The notes: generated from the letters alone by a model not told the origin. A stretch of 28,895 bases of DNA from CAZVWQ01 sp964631275 (GCA_964631275.1 CAZVWQ010000021.1:1-28895), one strand, 5' to 3'. Shown: positions 1 through 8,097, counted from the stretch's first letter. Program-made: numbers and translations.

Positions 1-52
1 TAAAGTATGAAGTTATTTATTTTATTGCAAGTAGGTTGAGGTTTGGGTATAG

Positions 53-78
53 GTATAGTGCTGTCTGCGGAAGCTTTG
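53..78 (+). repeat. Partial R1 repeat (right end)
   Basis: This segment matches the right terminus of the R1 element at 8483-8574, including the block GTCTGCGGAAGCTTTG. The body of the element is not recognisable to its left, so this is a fragment or an eroded copy. Confidence 0.55.
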
Positions 79-283
79 CCAAGCTTATCTTTAGATGAAT
101 TTCAGAAAACTTTTAATAACTAAATAAAATTAACCAAAAAGACGTAATCTGAATCAACACAGCAATATAAAATAGAATATAACTTGTTGATAACTTGTTT
201 ATATTTATACTTAACAATACACATTCTTTTGTTAGCTTGCATAAATTTTTAGATAAATAGCTTCTAAATCTCAACAATCATAT

Positions 284-484
284 CTACAAAACCTATTCTC
301 AAGTTATTAATATCTATTTCATAAGATTAAAGTTTTGTATACTCATTTCATAACCAAATTTAACACCAAAGCTAAGCTTAATTTGATTTTAAAGGTACTT
401 TATGACTTTTTAAATTAAAAATGTAAATTTTGAAACTGAATTGAATAATAATGATGAGTATAAATCTGAGTTATGGAACAAGCT
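284..484 (+). repeat. R3 repeat copy A, interrupted by an R2 element
   Basis: The left part (284-339) and right part (461-484) together rebuild the roughly 80 bp R3 consensus seen uninterrupted at 7124-7203, 10858-10937 and 15939-16018. The interruption falls inside the R3 block GTTTTGTAAATCTG, exactly at its TA. The copy lies about 35 bp beyond the stop codon of the minus-strand thioredoxin gene (520-1620). Confidence 0.8.
340..460 (+). mobile_element. R2 MITE-like element, copy a, with TA target duplication
   Basis: This 121 bp non-coding element is flanked by TA at 338-339 and 461-462. Its ends are imperfect inverted repeats: the left end begins TACTCATTTCATAACC and the right end finishes in TGAGTA. 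It carries about 11 bp more near its right end than copies b and c. Insertion at TA with TA duplication and no internal ORF is what non-autonomous relatives of IS630/Tc1-mariner elements look like. The family assignment is inferred, because no matching transposase is present in the window. Confidence 0.8.
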
Positions 485-519
485 ATTTTTGAAAGGTTTT
501 TGGATATTTTTGGATAAAA

Positions 520-1620
520 CTATTTAGCTATTTTATTGTTAATTTCTTCTACACTTAAAGCATTATTATACCTTCTGCCATTGAAGATTATAGTTGGGAT
601 TTTAATAGTTCTAACTTCTTCTTCAACAATTCTTTTTTGCTCAGCAAGCCTAGATTCTACTTCATTTGAATTAGCTTTTTGGCTAATTTGCTCAACTTGC
701 TCGTCTGAATAACCAATTTCCCGTAATAAATTCTGCAACTCAACCTCTGCTTCTTCAGAGTTTAGACGCAAATTTAATTTGTTCTGTAAATTATCACTAT
801 CACCAGGGTTTTCCCAAATTCTAGAGAGTAATTGCCAGTCAGCAGGAATTTGTTCAGGGTTGTTTTCTAAATCAAAGTCTTTAGTTGCTTCAACATATTT
901 TGAGATCAAAGTAGAATTAAAAAACTTGGTGCCATTTGGCTCGTTCTCATCTGGAATTGGATATAGTAGATAAGTTAAGTTTTGTTTTTCTTTGAATTCC
1001 GTTTGCTTTAAGTTATTAAATAGTTGTGCACAAAATACACACCCAGGGTCAACAATTTCGATAGCAACTGGATTTCCTTGATTAAACTGATAGTAACTTG
1101 GATTCTCTGCTAGGTAGTTATTAGCGTCCCAGTTGCGAAATCTATCTGGAAGTAAGTTAACGGTCTCAAAAAAATCAGTGAAAGGAGATGTTAGGTATTC
1201 ATCTAATTTTCTTTGTTCTAGAGCTTCTCCTAAGCTTAGCCTTCCCTGGTCAACGCCACAGCTCTCACCGCCGAGGGCACAAGATTCTACATCTTGAGGG
1301 TTGCAAGTGTCATAAACTAACAGGTTAACACCAGCAACTATCATGTAGACCAGACTCCAAACACTAAGAATTACAAATAAAAAGGCAAAAATATCAAAAG
1401 CTTTGTCTAAAAAACTAGCTAATTTTGGCCTAGTAAAAATAATCTTAGCCAGAAGTTTCCCTTTAATTTCTTCGCCTAGATTAACATCGCAAGGTTTAAA
1501 AGTTATACGATTAAACATACACTCCCAGGATTTACGAAAGAGAATCCTATAATCTTTAGAAAAAATTCCTAGAATTGGGTATAAAATTAAAAAAATTATA
1601 AAGGCGGCAATACAAAGCAT
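520..1620 (-). CDS. Membrane-anchored DsbA-like thioredoxin-fold protein
   Basis: This is a predicted membrane protein of 366 residues with an extracytoplasmic thiol-oxidoreductase domain. Hydrophobic segments lie at about residues 3-20 and 74-102. Four cysteines (106, 114, 121 and the CVFC pair) follow on the presumed outer side. The motif CVFC (194-197), after the strand VAIEIVDPG, is the CxxC redox centre of a thioredoxin fold. Near the C-terminus IKIPTIIFNG holds the cis-proline (about 342) expected opposite the active site. The insert between them is helical, as in DsbA/DsbG-type proteins. The likely role is forming or isomerising disulfides in exported proteins, which suits the cysteine-containing secreted subtilase at 17242-20493. 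The gene is divergent from parB and ends in TAG. No Shine-Dalgarno is visible. The exact subfamily is not certain. Confidence 0.75.
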   Translation of the reverse strand: MLCIAAFIIFLILYPILGIFSKDYRILFRKSWECMFNRITFKPCDVNLGEEIKGKLLAKIIFTRPKLASFLDKAFDIFAFLFVILSVWSLVYMIVAGVNLLVYDTCNPQDVESCALGGESCGVDQGRLSLGEALEQRKLDEYLTSPFTDFFETVNLLPDRFRNWDANNYLAENPSYYQFNQGNPVAIEIVDPGCVFCAQLFNNLKQTEFKEKQNLTYLLYPIPDENEPNGTKFFNSTLISKYVEATKDFDLENNPEQIPADWQLLSRIWENPGDSDNLQNKLNLRLNSEEAEVELQNLLREIGYSDEQVEQISQKANSNEVESRLAEQKRIVEEEVRTIKIPTIIFNGRRYNNALSVEEINNKIAK

Positions 1621-1997
1621 AAAAAATAAACAGATAAGAGTGATTTTAATAAATATTTTAAGTTTGGCTTAGATTTTTATTTATAAATTGATTGAAGCAA
1701 ATTTGTTAATCAGTCTAGTGTTTAAAATAATATTTGATTAAGATTTTTCGAATTTTAAGATTTGCTTTTGGTCTTGATTACGTTTAACTAAGGCCAGAAA
1801 AAATTTAGATTTAAAGAACTGGGGCTTGTTTTATGTTGAGTGTAAGTTTTTCGTTGAAATTCTTTTATACTTTTATTTGTATGTAAAGTGTGGAAAAATT
1901 TTGACCATTTAGTATGATTTAATATTTATAGGTTTGAGTTTGACGGATTTTAATAATTTACACAAATTTTTAATAATTAGCAAGCTTCTATTTTTAC
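1621..1997. other. Divergent intergenic region between thioredoxin gene and parB
   Basis: This 377 bp AT-rich region must carry the promoters of both flanking genes. A plausible plus-strand promoter lies at 1901-1928. No repeat family seen elsewhere in the window and no ORF is evident here. Confidence 0.5.
1901..1928 (+). promoter_or_regulatory. Candidate sigma-70 promoter of parB
   Basis: A -35-like TTGACC (1901-1906) and a -10-like TATTTA (1923-1928) are separated by 16 bp, giving a leader of about 60 nt before the parB ATG. A second TTGACG at about 1938 has no well-spaced -10. Such matches are frequent by chance in AT-rich DNA. Confidence 0.3.
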
Positions 1998-2870
1998 ATG
2001 CCTCTCGGAAAAAGCCTAAACACAATTTTAGATGATTATTTTGGTGAAGACCAAGTGCAAACAACTATAGATATAGGTTCTAGTACTAAAGTTAGTGAAA
2101 TTTTAGTTAATCAGATAACTATAAGCCAGTACCAAACTAGAACTAAATTTGACTCGGAAAAAATAGAAAAATTAGCTCAAAATATAAAAACTCAAGGTTT
2201 GATTCAGCCAATTGTAGTTCTTCGCAAAAAAATTACTAGTTCGCCAATTCCAGAGTATATTTTACTCGCTGGTGAAAGAAGGTTAAGAGCTGTTAAAAGC
2301 TTAGGTCAAAATACAATTTTAGCAGTAGTTAGAGATGAAGAAAGTCTTTCCGAACAAGACCAAGCTATGATTAGTGCTATGGAGAACTTACAACGTGAAG
2401 ATTTATCTCCAATTGAAATGGCACAGACATTTAAGATGCTGATGCTTACTCAACATTTGTCTGAGGCTGAATTAGCTGAAATGCTAGGTCATTCAGAGCA
2501 GTACGTAAAAAATTACTTACGTTTAATGAATCTAACAAAAATTGTTCAAAAAGCTCTCTTAGAAAGAAAAATCGGTGAGGGTCAAGCTAGGTACTTGGTT
2601 AACCTAGTTGAACAAGACCAGGAAAAAATTTTAAATAAAATTATTAGAGAAAATCTAACAGTTAAAGAGGTAGAAAAACTTGTAAAGTCACTAAATAATA
2701 AGGTTCAAGAAACTAAGCCAAAAGCAAAATTAAAAGTCTTTACTCACTCTCAAGCTACGGAGATTCTACCCAAGTTAGAAAAGCTCACTCAAATGTTTCC
2801 GGGGGCTAAGATGCAATGTGTCGGAGATGATAGGCAAGGCAAGATTGTGATTAGTTGGAAAGAAGCTTAA
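1998..2870 (+). CDS. parB: ParB/Spo0J-family chromosome partitioning protein
   Basis: ParB proteins bind parS sites, hydrolyse CTP and slide along DNA as clamps to segregate origins with ParA. The 290-residue product has the usual chromosomal ParB length and order. It has an N-terminal MPLGKSLNTIL peptide resembling the ParA-stimulating end. The N-domain follows (about 34-130) with the CTP-binding motif GERRLRA (92-98) and ENLQRE (129-134). Next is a helix-turn-helix (about 154-178, SEAELAEMLGHSEQYVKNYL) and a C-terminal dimerisation region. The start is supported by the conserved N-terminal peptide, although no Shine-Dalgarno precedes it. No parA gene flanks it in this window, and I found no parS palindrome. 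Confidence 0.92.
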   Translation: MPLGKSLNTILDDYFGEDQVQTTIDIGSSTKVSEILVNQITISQYQTRTKFDSEKIEKLAQNIKTQGLIQPIVVLRKKITSSPIPEYILLAGERRLRAVKSLGQNTILAVVRDEESLSEQDQAMISAMENLQREDLSPIEMAQTFKMLMLTQHLSEAELAEMLGHSEQYVKNYLRLMNLTKIVQKALLERKIGEGQARYLVNLVEQDQEKILNKIIRENLTVKEVEKLVKSLNNKVQETKPKAKLKVFTHSQATEILPKLEKLTQMFPGAKMQCVGDDRQGKIVISWKEA

Positions 2871-2892
2871 ATTAAACTTGTCCCAAAATAAA

Positions 2893-2960
2893 TTCAAAAT
2901 AACTATTTTCTACCTTAAAATAGACAAAAACTCATTATTTTAATTAAATTGGTAGTTTTT
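2893..2960 (+). repeat. R4 repeat copy a
   Basis: Over about 68 bp this matches the reverse complement of 16067-16137 at roughly 80 per cent by eye. Shared blocks include AAAATAACTA at the start and TAAATTGG followed by AGTTTTTGCT at the end. It is non-coding and its function is unknown. Confidence 0.6.
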
Positions 2961-3133
2961 GCTATATTATATAATGAAGGGTAAATTGACTGTTTCCTCT
3001 AATTATGGGACAAGATTTATTCTTTAAACTAAAGCTATAACATGTAAAAAAACAGCACTATACTCAAATGCTAACTAAATCATGATTTAACTGAAGGTTT
3101 TGGTTTGATTAAATAAAGAAAGGCCACGCTTAG

Positions 3134-3190
3134 AAAAACTCACTGAGTAATTAACAGTTTGGTATAGATATTAAGTTTGTTTTAAAGTAA
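3134..3190 (-). repeat. R5 repeat copy a
   Basis: In reverse complement this reads AAAACAAACTTAATATCTA followed by TGTTAATTACTCAGTGAG. Both blocks recur in the same order at 16165-16238 and, separated by about 68 bp of extra sequence, at 21923-22054. Confidence 0.55.
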
Positions 3191-3284
3191 GTTTAGGTTA
3201 CCCAAAATGTCTAACTGGTATACGGGCTAACTATAATTCAAATCAAAACATAAAATCTAAAATTATTTTTAGTTTGAGACGGGT

Positions 3285-4730
3285 TTATTTTTTTAATTTG
3301 GTTGCTACCCATTGAGTATTAACTCGATCAATTAAAGAAGTGTAAGTAGGGTAGCTTCTGATAATTTTGGCTAACTGAGCCACTCTGGCTTGGGACTGAA
3401 CTAAGTGCTGAAACTCTGGAAGCATTTCTCCAGCTCTATCGGCTAAGATATGTACCCCAACAATATTCCCAAAAAAACCCTTAGTTATAATTTTAATTTT
3501 ACCTTTTAGTGACTCTCCTGTAGCTTTAGCTCTATCGTTATTAGCTAGGTCAAAGATATATTTCTGAATTTTTTTGACTCCATATTTATTATTAGCTTGT
3601 TCTTCGGTAAAACCAATACTAGCTAGTTCTAAAGAAGTATAAGTTACAGCTGGAACATATTTCGTGTTAATTGAGCTAATTAAAATTGGAAGCTTAGTAT
3701 ATTTTTGTACAGCTAAATTTGTAACTATTTTTTGAGACATGTAGTCAGCAAAGTGGGTAAAGTTTGGAGTCCACTCTACACAGTCTCCAGTGGCAAAGAC
3801 TTTAGAATTTTTTGTTTGTCCGTAAGCATTTGTTTTAATCCCTTTTTTACTGAATTGTATACCAGCATTTTCTAAGTTTAAATCTAGATTCGCCTGCCTT
3901 CCAGTGGCAATTAATAGTTGACTAGATTCGATCAAATCTTTGTTATTGTCAATCTTAAAGTGATTACTCTCATAAACTATTTTACTTACTTGAGCGGTAA
4001 CAAATTTGATTCCTTTAGCTTCTAACTCTTTTTGCAAAAGATTACTTAATTCTTTGTCACTTCGTGCCAAAATCCCAGGTTTACGACCAATTACTATTAC
4101 TTGAGATCCAAGATTAGCAAAAGCTTCGGCCATTTCAATGCCAATTGGGCCATTACCTAAGATAGTTATTTTTTGAGGAATAATCCTGAGATTAAAGATA
4201 GTTCTATTCGTTAAATAAGGTGTTTCCTTTAGTCCGTCAATCGCTGGTATAAAAGTTCTAGATCCAGTGGCAATAATACATTTTTTAAATTCGATTTTTT
4301 TTTCGGCACCATCTTCTTTAATTACTTTAATTTGATTATATTTAATAAATTGAGCTTTGCCATGATAAAAATCTAAACCAAAGTTTTTTAGCCAGTCTGT
4401 TGATTCATGTTTTCTAAAATTTTCTACAACATTTCTAGTTTCTTGCATTACTTGCCTGGCTTTTTCACCCAAAAACCTGCCAATCTCTTGAGGTGTCTCA
4501 AAGTTGCTAGTGGTTTTACTTAGATATTGTTTTTTAAATTCTGAAAATTTCTGAGCTCTATATAATAAAGCTTTTGAAGGTATGCAGCCAAAATTGGTAC
4601 AATCTCCTCCAATATATTCTTTTTCGATAATAGCTACTTTAAAGCCAAGTTTACACAAGCCAATAGCCGCTGTAAGACCTCCAGAACCAGCTCCAATAAC
4701 AACTATTTCGATTTTATGTATTTGATTCAT
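3285..4730 (-). CDS. FAD-dependent pyridine nucleotide-disulfide oxidoreductase, mercuric-reductase-like
   Basis: This 481-residue flavoprotein has the MerA/dihydrolipoamide dehydrogenase architecture. The N-terminal FAD site is GAGSGG (13-18). The redox-active disulfide is in GGDCTNFGCIPSK (C44 and C49). A second Rossmann motif for NAD(P)H is GNGPIGIEMAEAF (about 193-205). The second FAD motif is FATGDC (about 313-318), followed by the dimerisation domain. The catalytic His-Glu dyad of this superfamily normally sits in an HPT-type motif near the C-terminus. Here the region reads RSYPTYTS, so neither residue is visible. The gene overlaps the upstream VTT gene by 17 bp. These two domains are known elsewhere as one fused protein (TVP38/TMEM64 plus FAD oxidoreductase), so they probably act together at the membrane. 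No mer operon partners are present, and mercury reduction is not supported. Confidence 0.85.
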   Translation of the reverse strand: MNQIHKIEIVVIGAGSGGLTAAIGLCKLGFKVAIIEKEYIGGDCTNFGCIPSKALLYRAQKFSEFKKQYLSKTTSNFETPQEIGRFLGEKARQVMQETRNVVENFRKHESTDWLKNFGLDFYHGKAQFIKYNQIKVIKEDGAEKKIEFKKCIIATGSRTFIPAIDGLKETPYLTNRTIFNLRIIPQKITILGNGPIGIEMAEAFANLGSQVIVIGRKPGILARSDKELSNLLQKELEAKGIKFVTAQVSKIVYESNHFKIDNNKDLIESSQLLIATGRQANLDLNLENAGIQFSKKGIKTNAYGQTKNSKVFATGDCVEWTPNFTHFADYMSQKIVTNLAVQKYTKLPILISSINTKYVPAVTYTSLELASIGFTEEQANNKYGVKKIQKYIFDLANNDRAKATGESLKGKIKIITKGFFGNIVGVHILADRAGEMLPEFQHLVQSQARVAQLAKIIRSYPTYTSLIDRVNTQWVATKLKK

Positions 4731-5409
4731 TTTTTATAGATTTAGGTTTGATGAAAAACCTCATAGCAATTGGAACAAAAACTAATAATACTAGGGCTAA
4801 AATAAACTGCCAATTAAGTAAGTCTATGGCTGATTCAACTTGCCCAAGTTGAGTTCCAAAATAAACATACAAAAAAGTCCCAGGTAAAGTCCCGATTAGG
4901 GTTGTCCAAAAGAATGTCCAAGTAGAAACCTTAGTTAAACCACTTAAAAGATTAATTAGAAAAAAAGGAAAAATTGGAATAAGCCTCAAAGTTAAGAGAT
5001 AATTAGATCCATAAGTTTGAATTTCTTGATTAAACTTATTTAATTTGTTTTCAAATTTAGTTTGAACCCAGTGGCCAATCAAATATCTAGATAATCCAAA
5101 AGCCAAAGTTGCTCCCAAAGTTGCTGAAATATTAACATATAAAACCCCCCACAAGCCAAATAAGAATCCAGCTAAAATAGTCATAACTCCAGCTGCAGGT
5201 AAACTAAAAATTACAAAAATAAAATATAAAAGCATAAAAATAACTACACTTAGAATATAATTTTGGTTAACGAAACTCAAAATATTCTCTTTTTGAGACA
5301 TTACCTGATAATTAAAATCTCTAGTTTGGATAACTAAAATAAAAAAAATCGTAACAAAAATTACGAAAGTGATTATCTTAACCCAGCTATTTTTGCTTAA
5401 TTTAGGCAT
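4714..5409 (-). CDS. TVP38/TMEM64 (VTT/DedA-like) membrane protein
   Basis: This 231-residue integral membrane protein has hydrophobic stretches at about 12-28, 50-68, 72-92, 140-160, 165-185 and 200-218. The VTT-domain signature regions are visible: the PAAGVMTILAGFLFG segment near 71-85, the G-rich LGATLAFGLSRYLIG segment, and LRLIPIFPFFLINLLSGL followed by FFWTTLIGTLPGTFLYVYFG. VTT proteins are linked to lipid scrambling or transport, but the substrate here is unknown. It is translated just before the flavoprotein, with a 17 bp overlap that suggests translational coupling. No ribosome-binding site is visible upstream. Confidence 0.85.
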   Translation of the reverse strand: MPKLSKNSWVKIITFVIFVTIFFILVIQTRDFNYQVMSQKENILSFVNQNYILSVVIFMLLYFIFVIFSLPAAGVMTILAGFLFGLWGVLYVNISATLGATLAFGLSRYLIGHWVQTKFENKLNKFNQEIQTYGSNYLLTLRLIPIFPFFLINLLSGLTKVSTWTFFWTTLIGTLPGTFLYVYFGTQLGQVESAIDLLNWQFILALVLLVFVPIAMRFFIKPKSIKNESNT

Positions 5410-5905
5410 GGTTTTGTAATACGAAATAAAAATCTTTAATAAATGGTTATGTAAAAAAACAGCCCTATTTACAAAAAATCATAAAAATTTAAGACGATGA
5501 ATAAACTTTTTTAAAATAAACTCATTCTCATATGTACTCAAGTAATAATCCTAAAATTAGTCAACACACTCGCACTCAAATTTGGCTTTAGTATTCTTTT
5601 TCAGCAATATTAAGTGATAATGGGAAAAAGTTTAAAGGAAGTTCAAAAACTAGTTAAAGATACAGGTAAAAGTAAAGTTTGAAAACAGGCTCCACCGTGA
5701 AGCTGAATTGTGATTGTGGAAATATTTTACAACCGCCAAAGAACCCCATCAAGGAATCAAAAACCAAACCCCACATCAAAAATTCAACAATCTTTTTCCT
5801 CTTAAATTTATGTAAAAAATGTAAACAGTTATGGAGAGTTTAATAAGACTTAAAAACAGCACTATTGACTAAAACCAAAAACCATGCTTGATTAAATTTT
5901 GACAT
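5410..5905. other. Intergenic region with decayed transposase
   Basis: This 496 bp gap holds the transposase remnant at 5601-5815. The rest is AT-rich. Short A-rich strings ending in ACAGC(A/C)CTAT occur at about 5454 and 5853 and also near 3048, suggesting a further eroded repeat that I could not delimit. Confidence 0.5.
5601..5815 (+). pseudogene. Degraded rve/DDE-type transposase (IS481/IS3-like) fragment
   Basis: Three plus-strand frames, read in turn, rebuild the C-terminal part of an rve-domain transposase. Frame one (5601-5636) gives SAILSDNGKKFK, matching the catalytic DNG-x-x-F motif. The next frame (from 5632) gives KEVQKLVKDTGKSK. The third (5687-5815) gives RLHREAEL, a TGA, then LWKYFTTAKEPHQGIKNQTP and QKF, matching the usual end of such proteins (a tyrosine/asparagine-rich segment, RPHxGL, then a TP motif). 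At least two frameshifts and in-frame stops show it is dead. No inverted termini or target duplications could be assigned. It does not look like the source of the R1 or R2 elements, whose TA duplications point to another family. Confidence 0.65.
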
Positions 5906-7123
5906 ATGAATCAAAGCCAGCACCCTAGTAAAAGTTTTAGCTTACCAGGCACTAATCCTATTAATCCAAATGCACCTCACAGACTTGAATCTCAAGAATT
6001 TAATCAGGGCATTATAGCTAATAGTTGGTTTAATAATTACCCACCCAAATCAAAACCCAGTAGCCAAAATCAAAATAATCAGAAAGCTTTAGCTAATAAT
6101 CAAGGCCTTCAGAATCTTAATAACCAACTTAAAGCCAACTATCTTGAAATTGAAAATTATGAAGCTAAGCTACAGAGTTTAAAAAAAGGTAGGAGTAGGG
6201 AATTAGCTAGTCTCTACAGCCAAGAGAACGATCTTTTAGCTCAATACGAAAGAGAAAAAGAATCTGAAAATTATTACTCTTCTGTCCTAATAATTAGTTT
6301 TTTTGGAATTTTATTATATTATATCGGATCTTGTTTGTTGATATTTTTTAGAAATATAGATGGGGTGCCAGTAGTTACACTAAACACCTACTCTATTAGC
6401 TGGCAATTATTTTTTGAAAACTTGCCTTTGTTTATTAGTAATTTTTTAAATAATGTGTTCGGTTATTTTATAGAGTATGGTAGGCTTTTTGGGTTTTTTG
6501 AAGCCAAGGGAGAGCTTAATATAGAAGCTGTGCCTAGGTATTTGTTTCCAGTAGACTTGTTTATTAAAGCTTTCACAATTATTTATTTTCATTTTTTTTG
6601 GATGAGATCTGATAGTCTTTGGTCTTTTGAGCAAGGTTTAGTTAATAACCACTACCCACGTTACCAAAAATCTAAAGAAGAAATAAAACTAGAAGAAAAA
6701 GAGTTGCAGGTAGATGAAATACTAACTCCAACTTCGGCTAATTTTTCTTTAACTACAGAGCTTTCTAAAGAATATTCTAATATTCAAACAGTCGCAAGTC
6801 TAAGTCAAGCAATAGGTGGCGAGGAAGACAGTGATAACGACGGTGAAGAGGAGGTAAGTATAATACCATTTGCTGGTGTGCTTAAGCCTTTAGAAGAGTT
6901 TTATCGTGACAATGAGGAAACTATATACAGAATTATAAGGCATCGAATTTTACCTAGCTCAAATCTGATTTTAGCTTTTTATTTTTCTACTCGAAGTGTT
7001 TTGAGTTTTAACAACCCGTTAGGTATTTTACTCTATATTTTTGGAATCATGTCTATGTTTTGGTGCATGCAAAATTTTTTGGTTGTTTTAGATCATAACC
7101 AATACCCTCCAGAAGAAGAATAG
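5906..7123 (+). CDS. Hypothetical coiled-coil membrane protein
   Basis: I do not recognise a family for this 405-residue protein. The first 60 residues are polar and rich in Asn, Gln, Ser and Pro. Residues about 65-122 are heptad-like and charged, suggesting a coiled coil. A hydrophobic segment lies at about 125-148, weaker ones at 165-198 and 216-232, and strong ones at about 352-395. Between them is an acidic loop (GGEEDSDNDGEEEV, about 304-317). The C-terminus ends in PPEEE. The layout fits a multi-pass membrane protein with a long cytoplasmic coiled coil, perhaps a scaffold; that role is inference only. The gene stands alone, with repeat R3 starting directly after its TAG stop. No Shine-Dalgarno is seen. 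Confidence 0.7.
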   Translation: MNQSQHPSKSFSLPGTNPINPNAPHRLESQEFNQGIIANSWFNNYPPKSKPSSQNQNNQKALANNQGLQNLNNQLKANYLEIENYEAKLQSLKKGRSRELASLYSQENDLLAQYEREKESENYYSSVLIISFFGILLYYIGSCLLIFFRNIDGVPVVTLNTYSISWQLFFENLPLFISNFLNNVFGYFIEYGRLFGFFEAKGELNIEAVPRYLFPVDLFIKAFTIIYFHFFWMRSDSLWSFEQGLVNNHYPRYQKSKEEIKLEEKELQVDEILTPTSANFSLTTELSKEYSNIQTVASLSQAIGGEEDSDNDGEEEVSIIPFAGVLKPLEEFYRDNEETIYRIIRHRILPSSNLILAFYFSTRSVLSFNNPLGILLYIFGIMSMFWCMQNFLVVLDHNQYPPEEE

Positions 7124-7203
7124 TCTTGTCCCGTAACTCAAATTTACAAAACTTTGATCCCATAAAATAGATATTAATCAACAGTAAAAATAAGTTTTGA
7201 GAC
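7124..7203 (-). repeat. R3 repeat copy B
   Basis: This uninterrupted R3 copy begins at the base after the TAG stop of the 5906-7123 gene, reading TCTTGTCCCGTAAC and ending at TTTTGAGAC. It is in reverse orientation relative to copies A and C-E. Because its gene is on the plus strand, its orientation relative to the neighbouring stop codon is the same as theirs. Confidence 0.75.
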
Positions 7204-7255
7204 GTGATTAATAATTCTATACAAAACTAATCTTCTAATCTAGATTTTGTAAGAA

Positions 7256-7984
7256 TTAAGTAAATAAATACTCCAAAGCAAATTTTTTCTGTACATTTTG
7301 AGTATTTAATTTTTTAGCCTGTAAAACTTTTTGTAAAGTTTGAGCTACTGAGATTTCTGGTTTTTCTTTGTAGATTTCAATTAGACAGCTTTCTATTTGC
7401 CATAGCCAAAATTGAATTTCTTTTCTTTCTAGCTTAGTATAATTAACCTCTAGGCTAACCTTTTGTGTTAGTAATTTTTTACTAAAATCCCCAGCTTTAG
7501 GAAATTTTTTCTGTACATTTTCTGATAAATTATTATCTAGATTAGTATGAATAATTTTTTTATTTAAGATTACAAAACGACTTCTAGAAGTTATTGTCTC
7601 TAGTAACTGGCTATGATCTTTAGCTAAAAGAATAATAAAAAGATTCTTAGGAGGTTCTTCTAACAGTTTCAACATCCCTTCTTGCATTAGTTCGGAATGC
7701 TCAGACAAATCTCCTAAAAATAAAATGGTAGGCTTAGTGTATTGCTGATAGTAATCAAGCACCTCACTACTAAAGTCTTTTTTTTTATTGAAGTCTGTTT
7801 TGATTATTTGACCAGATGAAAGATATCGATTAAAATTCAAGTCTAAGGTATTATTATCTATTTTGTCTTTTAAATTCCTAGGTAAGCTAAGATTATACTT
7901 GTCAAAAAAACAATAGCTTAAATACTTATCCAAAAAATTAGAATCTACAAAACTCTGAGTAAAAACTATATAAGTTTGCTGCAT
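7256..7984 (-). CDS. DNA polymerase III delta-prime-like subunit (reduced)
   Basis: The 242-residue product resembles the clamp-loader delta-prime subunit, which helps load the beta clamp. The key evidence is the block LLKLLEEPPKNLFIILLAKD (about 105-123) followed by LLETITSRSRF (127-137). This is the typical Walker-B-proximal LEEPP and the sensor/SRC-like motif of HolB and DnaX proteins, here with Ser in place of Cys. No Walker A P-loop is visible, as expected for delta-prime. At 242 residues it is clearly shorter than the usual 300 or more, and the C-terminal collar domain looks minimal. It could be a non-catalytic AAA+ relative. It stands alone between repeats and ends in TAA. Confidence 0.75.
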   Translation of the reverse strand: MQQTYIVFTQSFVDSNFLDKYLSYCFFDKYNLSLPRNLKDKIDNNTLDLNFNRYLSSGQIIKTDFNKKKDFSSEVLDYYQQYTKPTILFLGDLSEHSELMQEGMLKLLEEPPKNLFIILLAKDHSQLLETITSRSRFVILNKKIIHTNLDNNLSENVQKKFPKAGDFSKKLLTQKVSLEVNYTKLERKEIQFWLWQIESCLIEIYKEKPEISVAQTLQKVLQAKKLNTQNVQKKFALEYLFT

Positions 7985-8097
7985 ATTAAAATTATTTTTT
8001 ATGTTCAGTTTAGTTTTAATTTAGATTTTTTTATATACCTAAGAACCTTGAAAAAGGCTTAGACAAAGTTAGTATGCTTCAAGACTTTTAAAATATA

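Larger units (their letters stand above)
1..519. other. Repeat-bearing intergenic stretch at window start
   Basis: No intact gene is visible here. Positions 53-78 match the right end of repeat R1. Positions 284-484 are a copy of repeat R3 interrupted by an R2 element (340-460). A reading frame from an ATG at 7 to a TAA at 121 is broken by a TGA at 37; part of it is R1 sequence, so I treat it as remnant sequence rather than a gene. The stretch 125-283 is plain AT-rich DNA in which I see nothing. Confidence 0.6.
2871..3284. other. Repeat-bearing convergent intergenic region
   Basis: This gap lies between the 3' ends of parB (+) and the flavoprotein gene (-). It starts with a short R3-like stretch (about 2877-2900, beginning AACTTGTCCC just after the parB stop). 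An R4 copy follows (2893-2960), then a second R3-like end (about 2999-3022) and an R5 copy in reverse (3134-3190). No ORF is convincing. Confidence 0.55.

Noticed and set aside
7..123. Short ORF beginning MKLFILLQVG with one in-frame TGA, suggesting UGA recoding
   Set aside because: Part of it is R1 repeat sequence, and long genes in the window show no in-frame TGA, so recoding is not supported.
3285..4730. Mercuric reductase of a mercury-resistance operon
   Set aside because: There is no N-terminal heavy-metal domain, no C-terminal vicinal cysteine pair and no mer genes; the VTT neighbour points to a different family.
5676..5843. ORF without ATG reading CDCG and, later, CKKCK, resembling a zinc ribbon
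   Set aside because: The neighbouring frame over the same bases gives ordered transposase motifs (HREAEL, HQGIKNQTP), which explain the region better; the cysteine pattern is out of frame.
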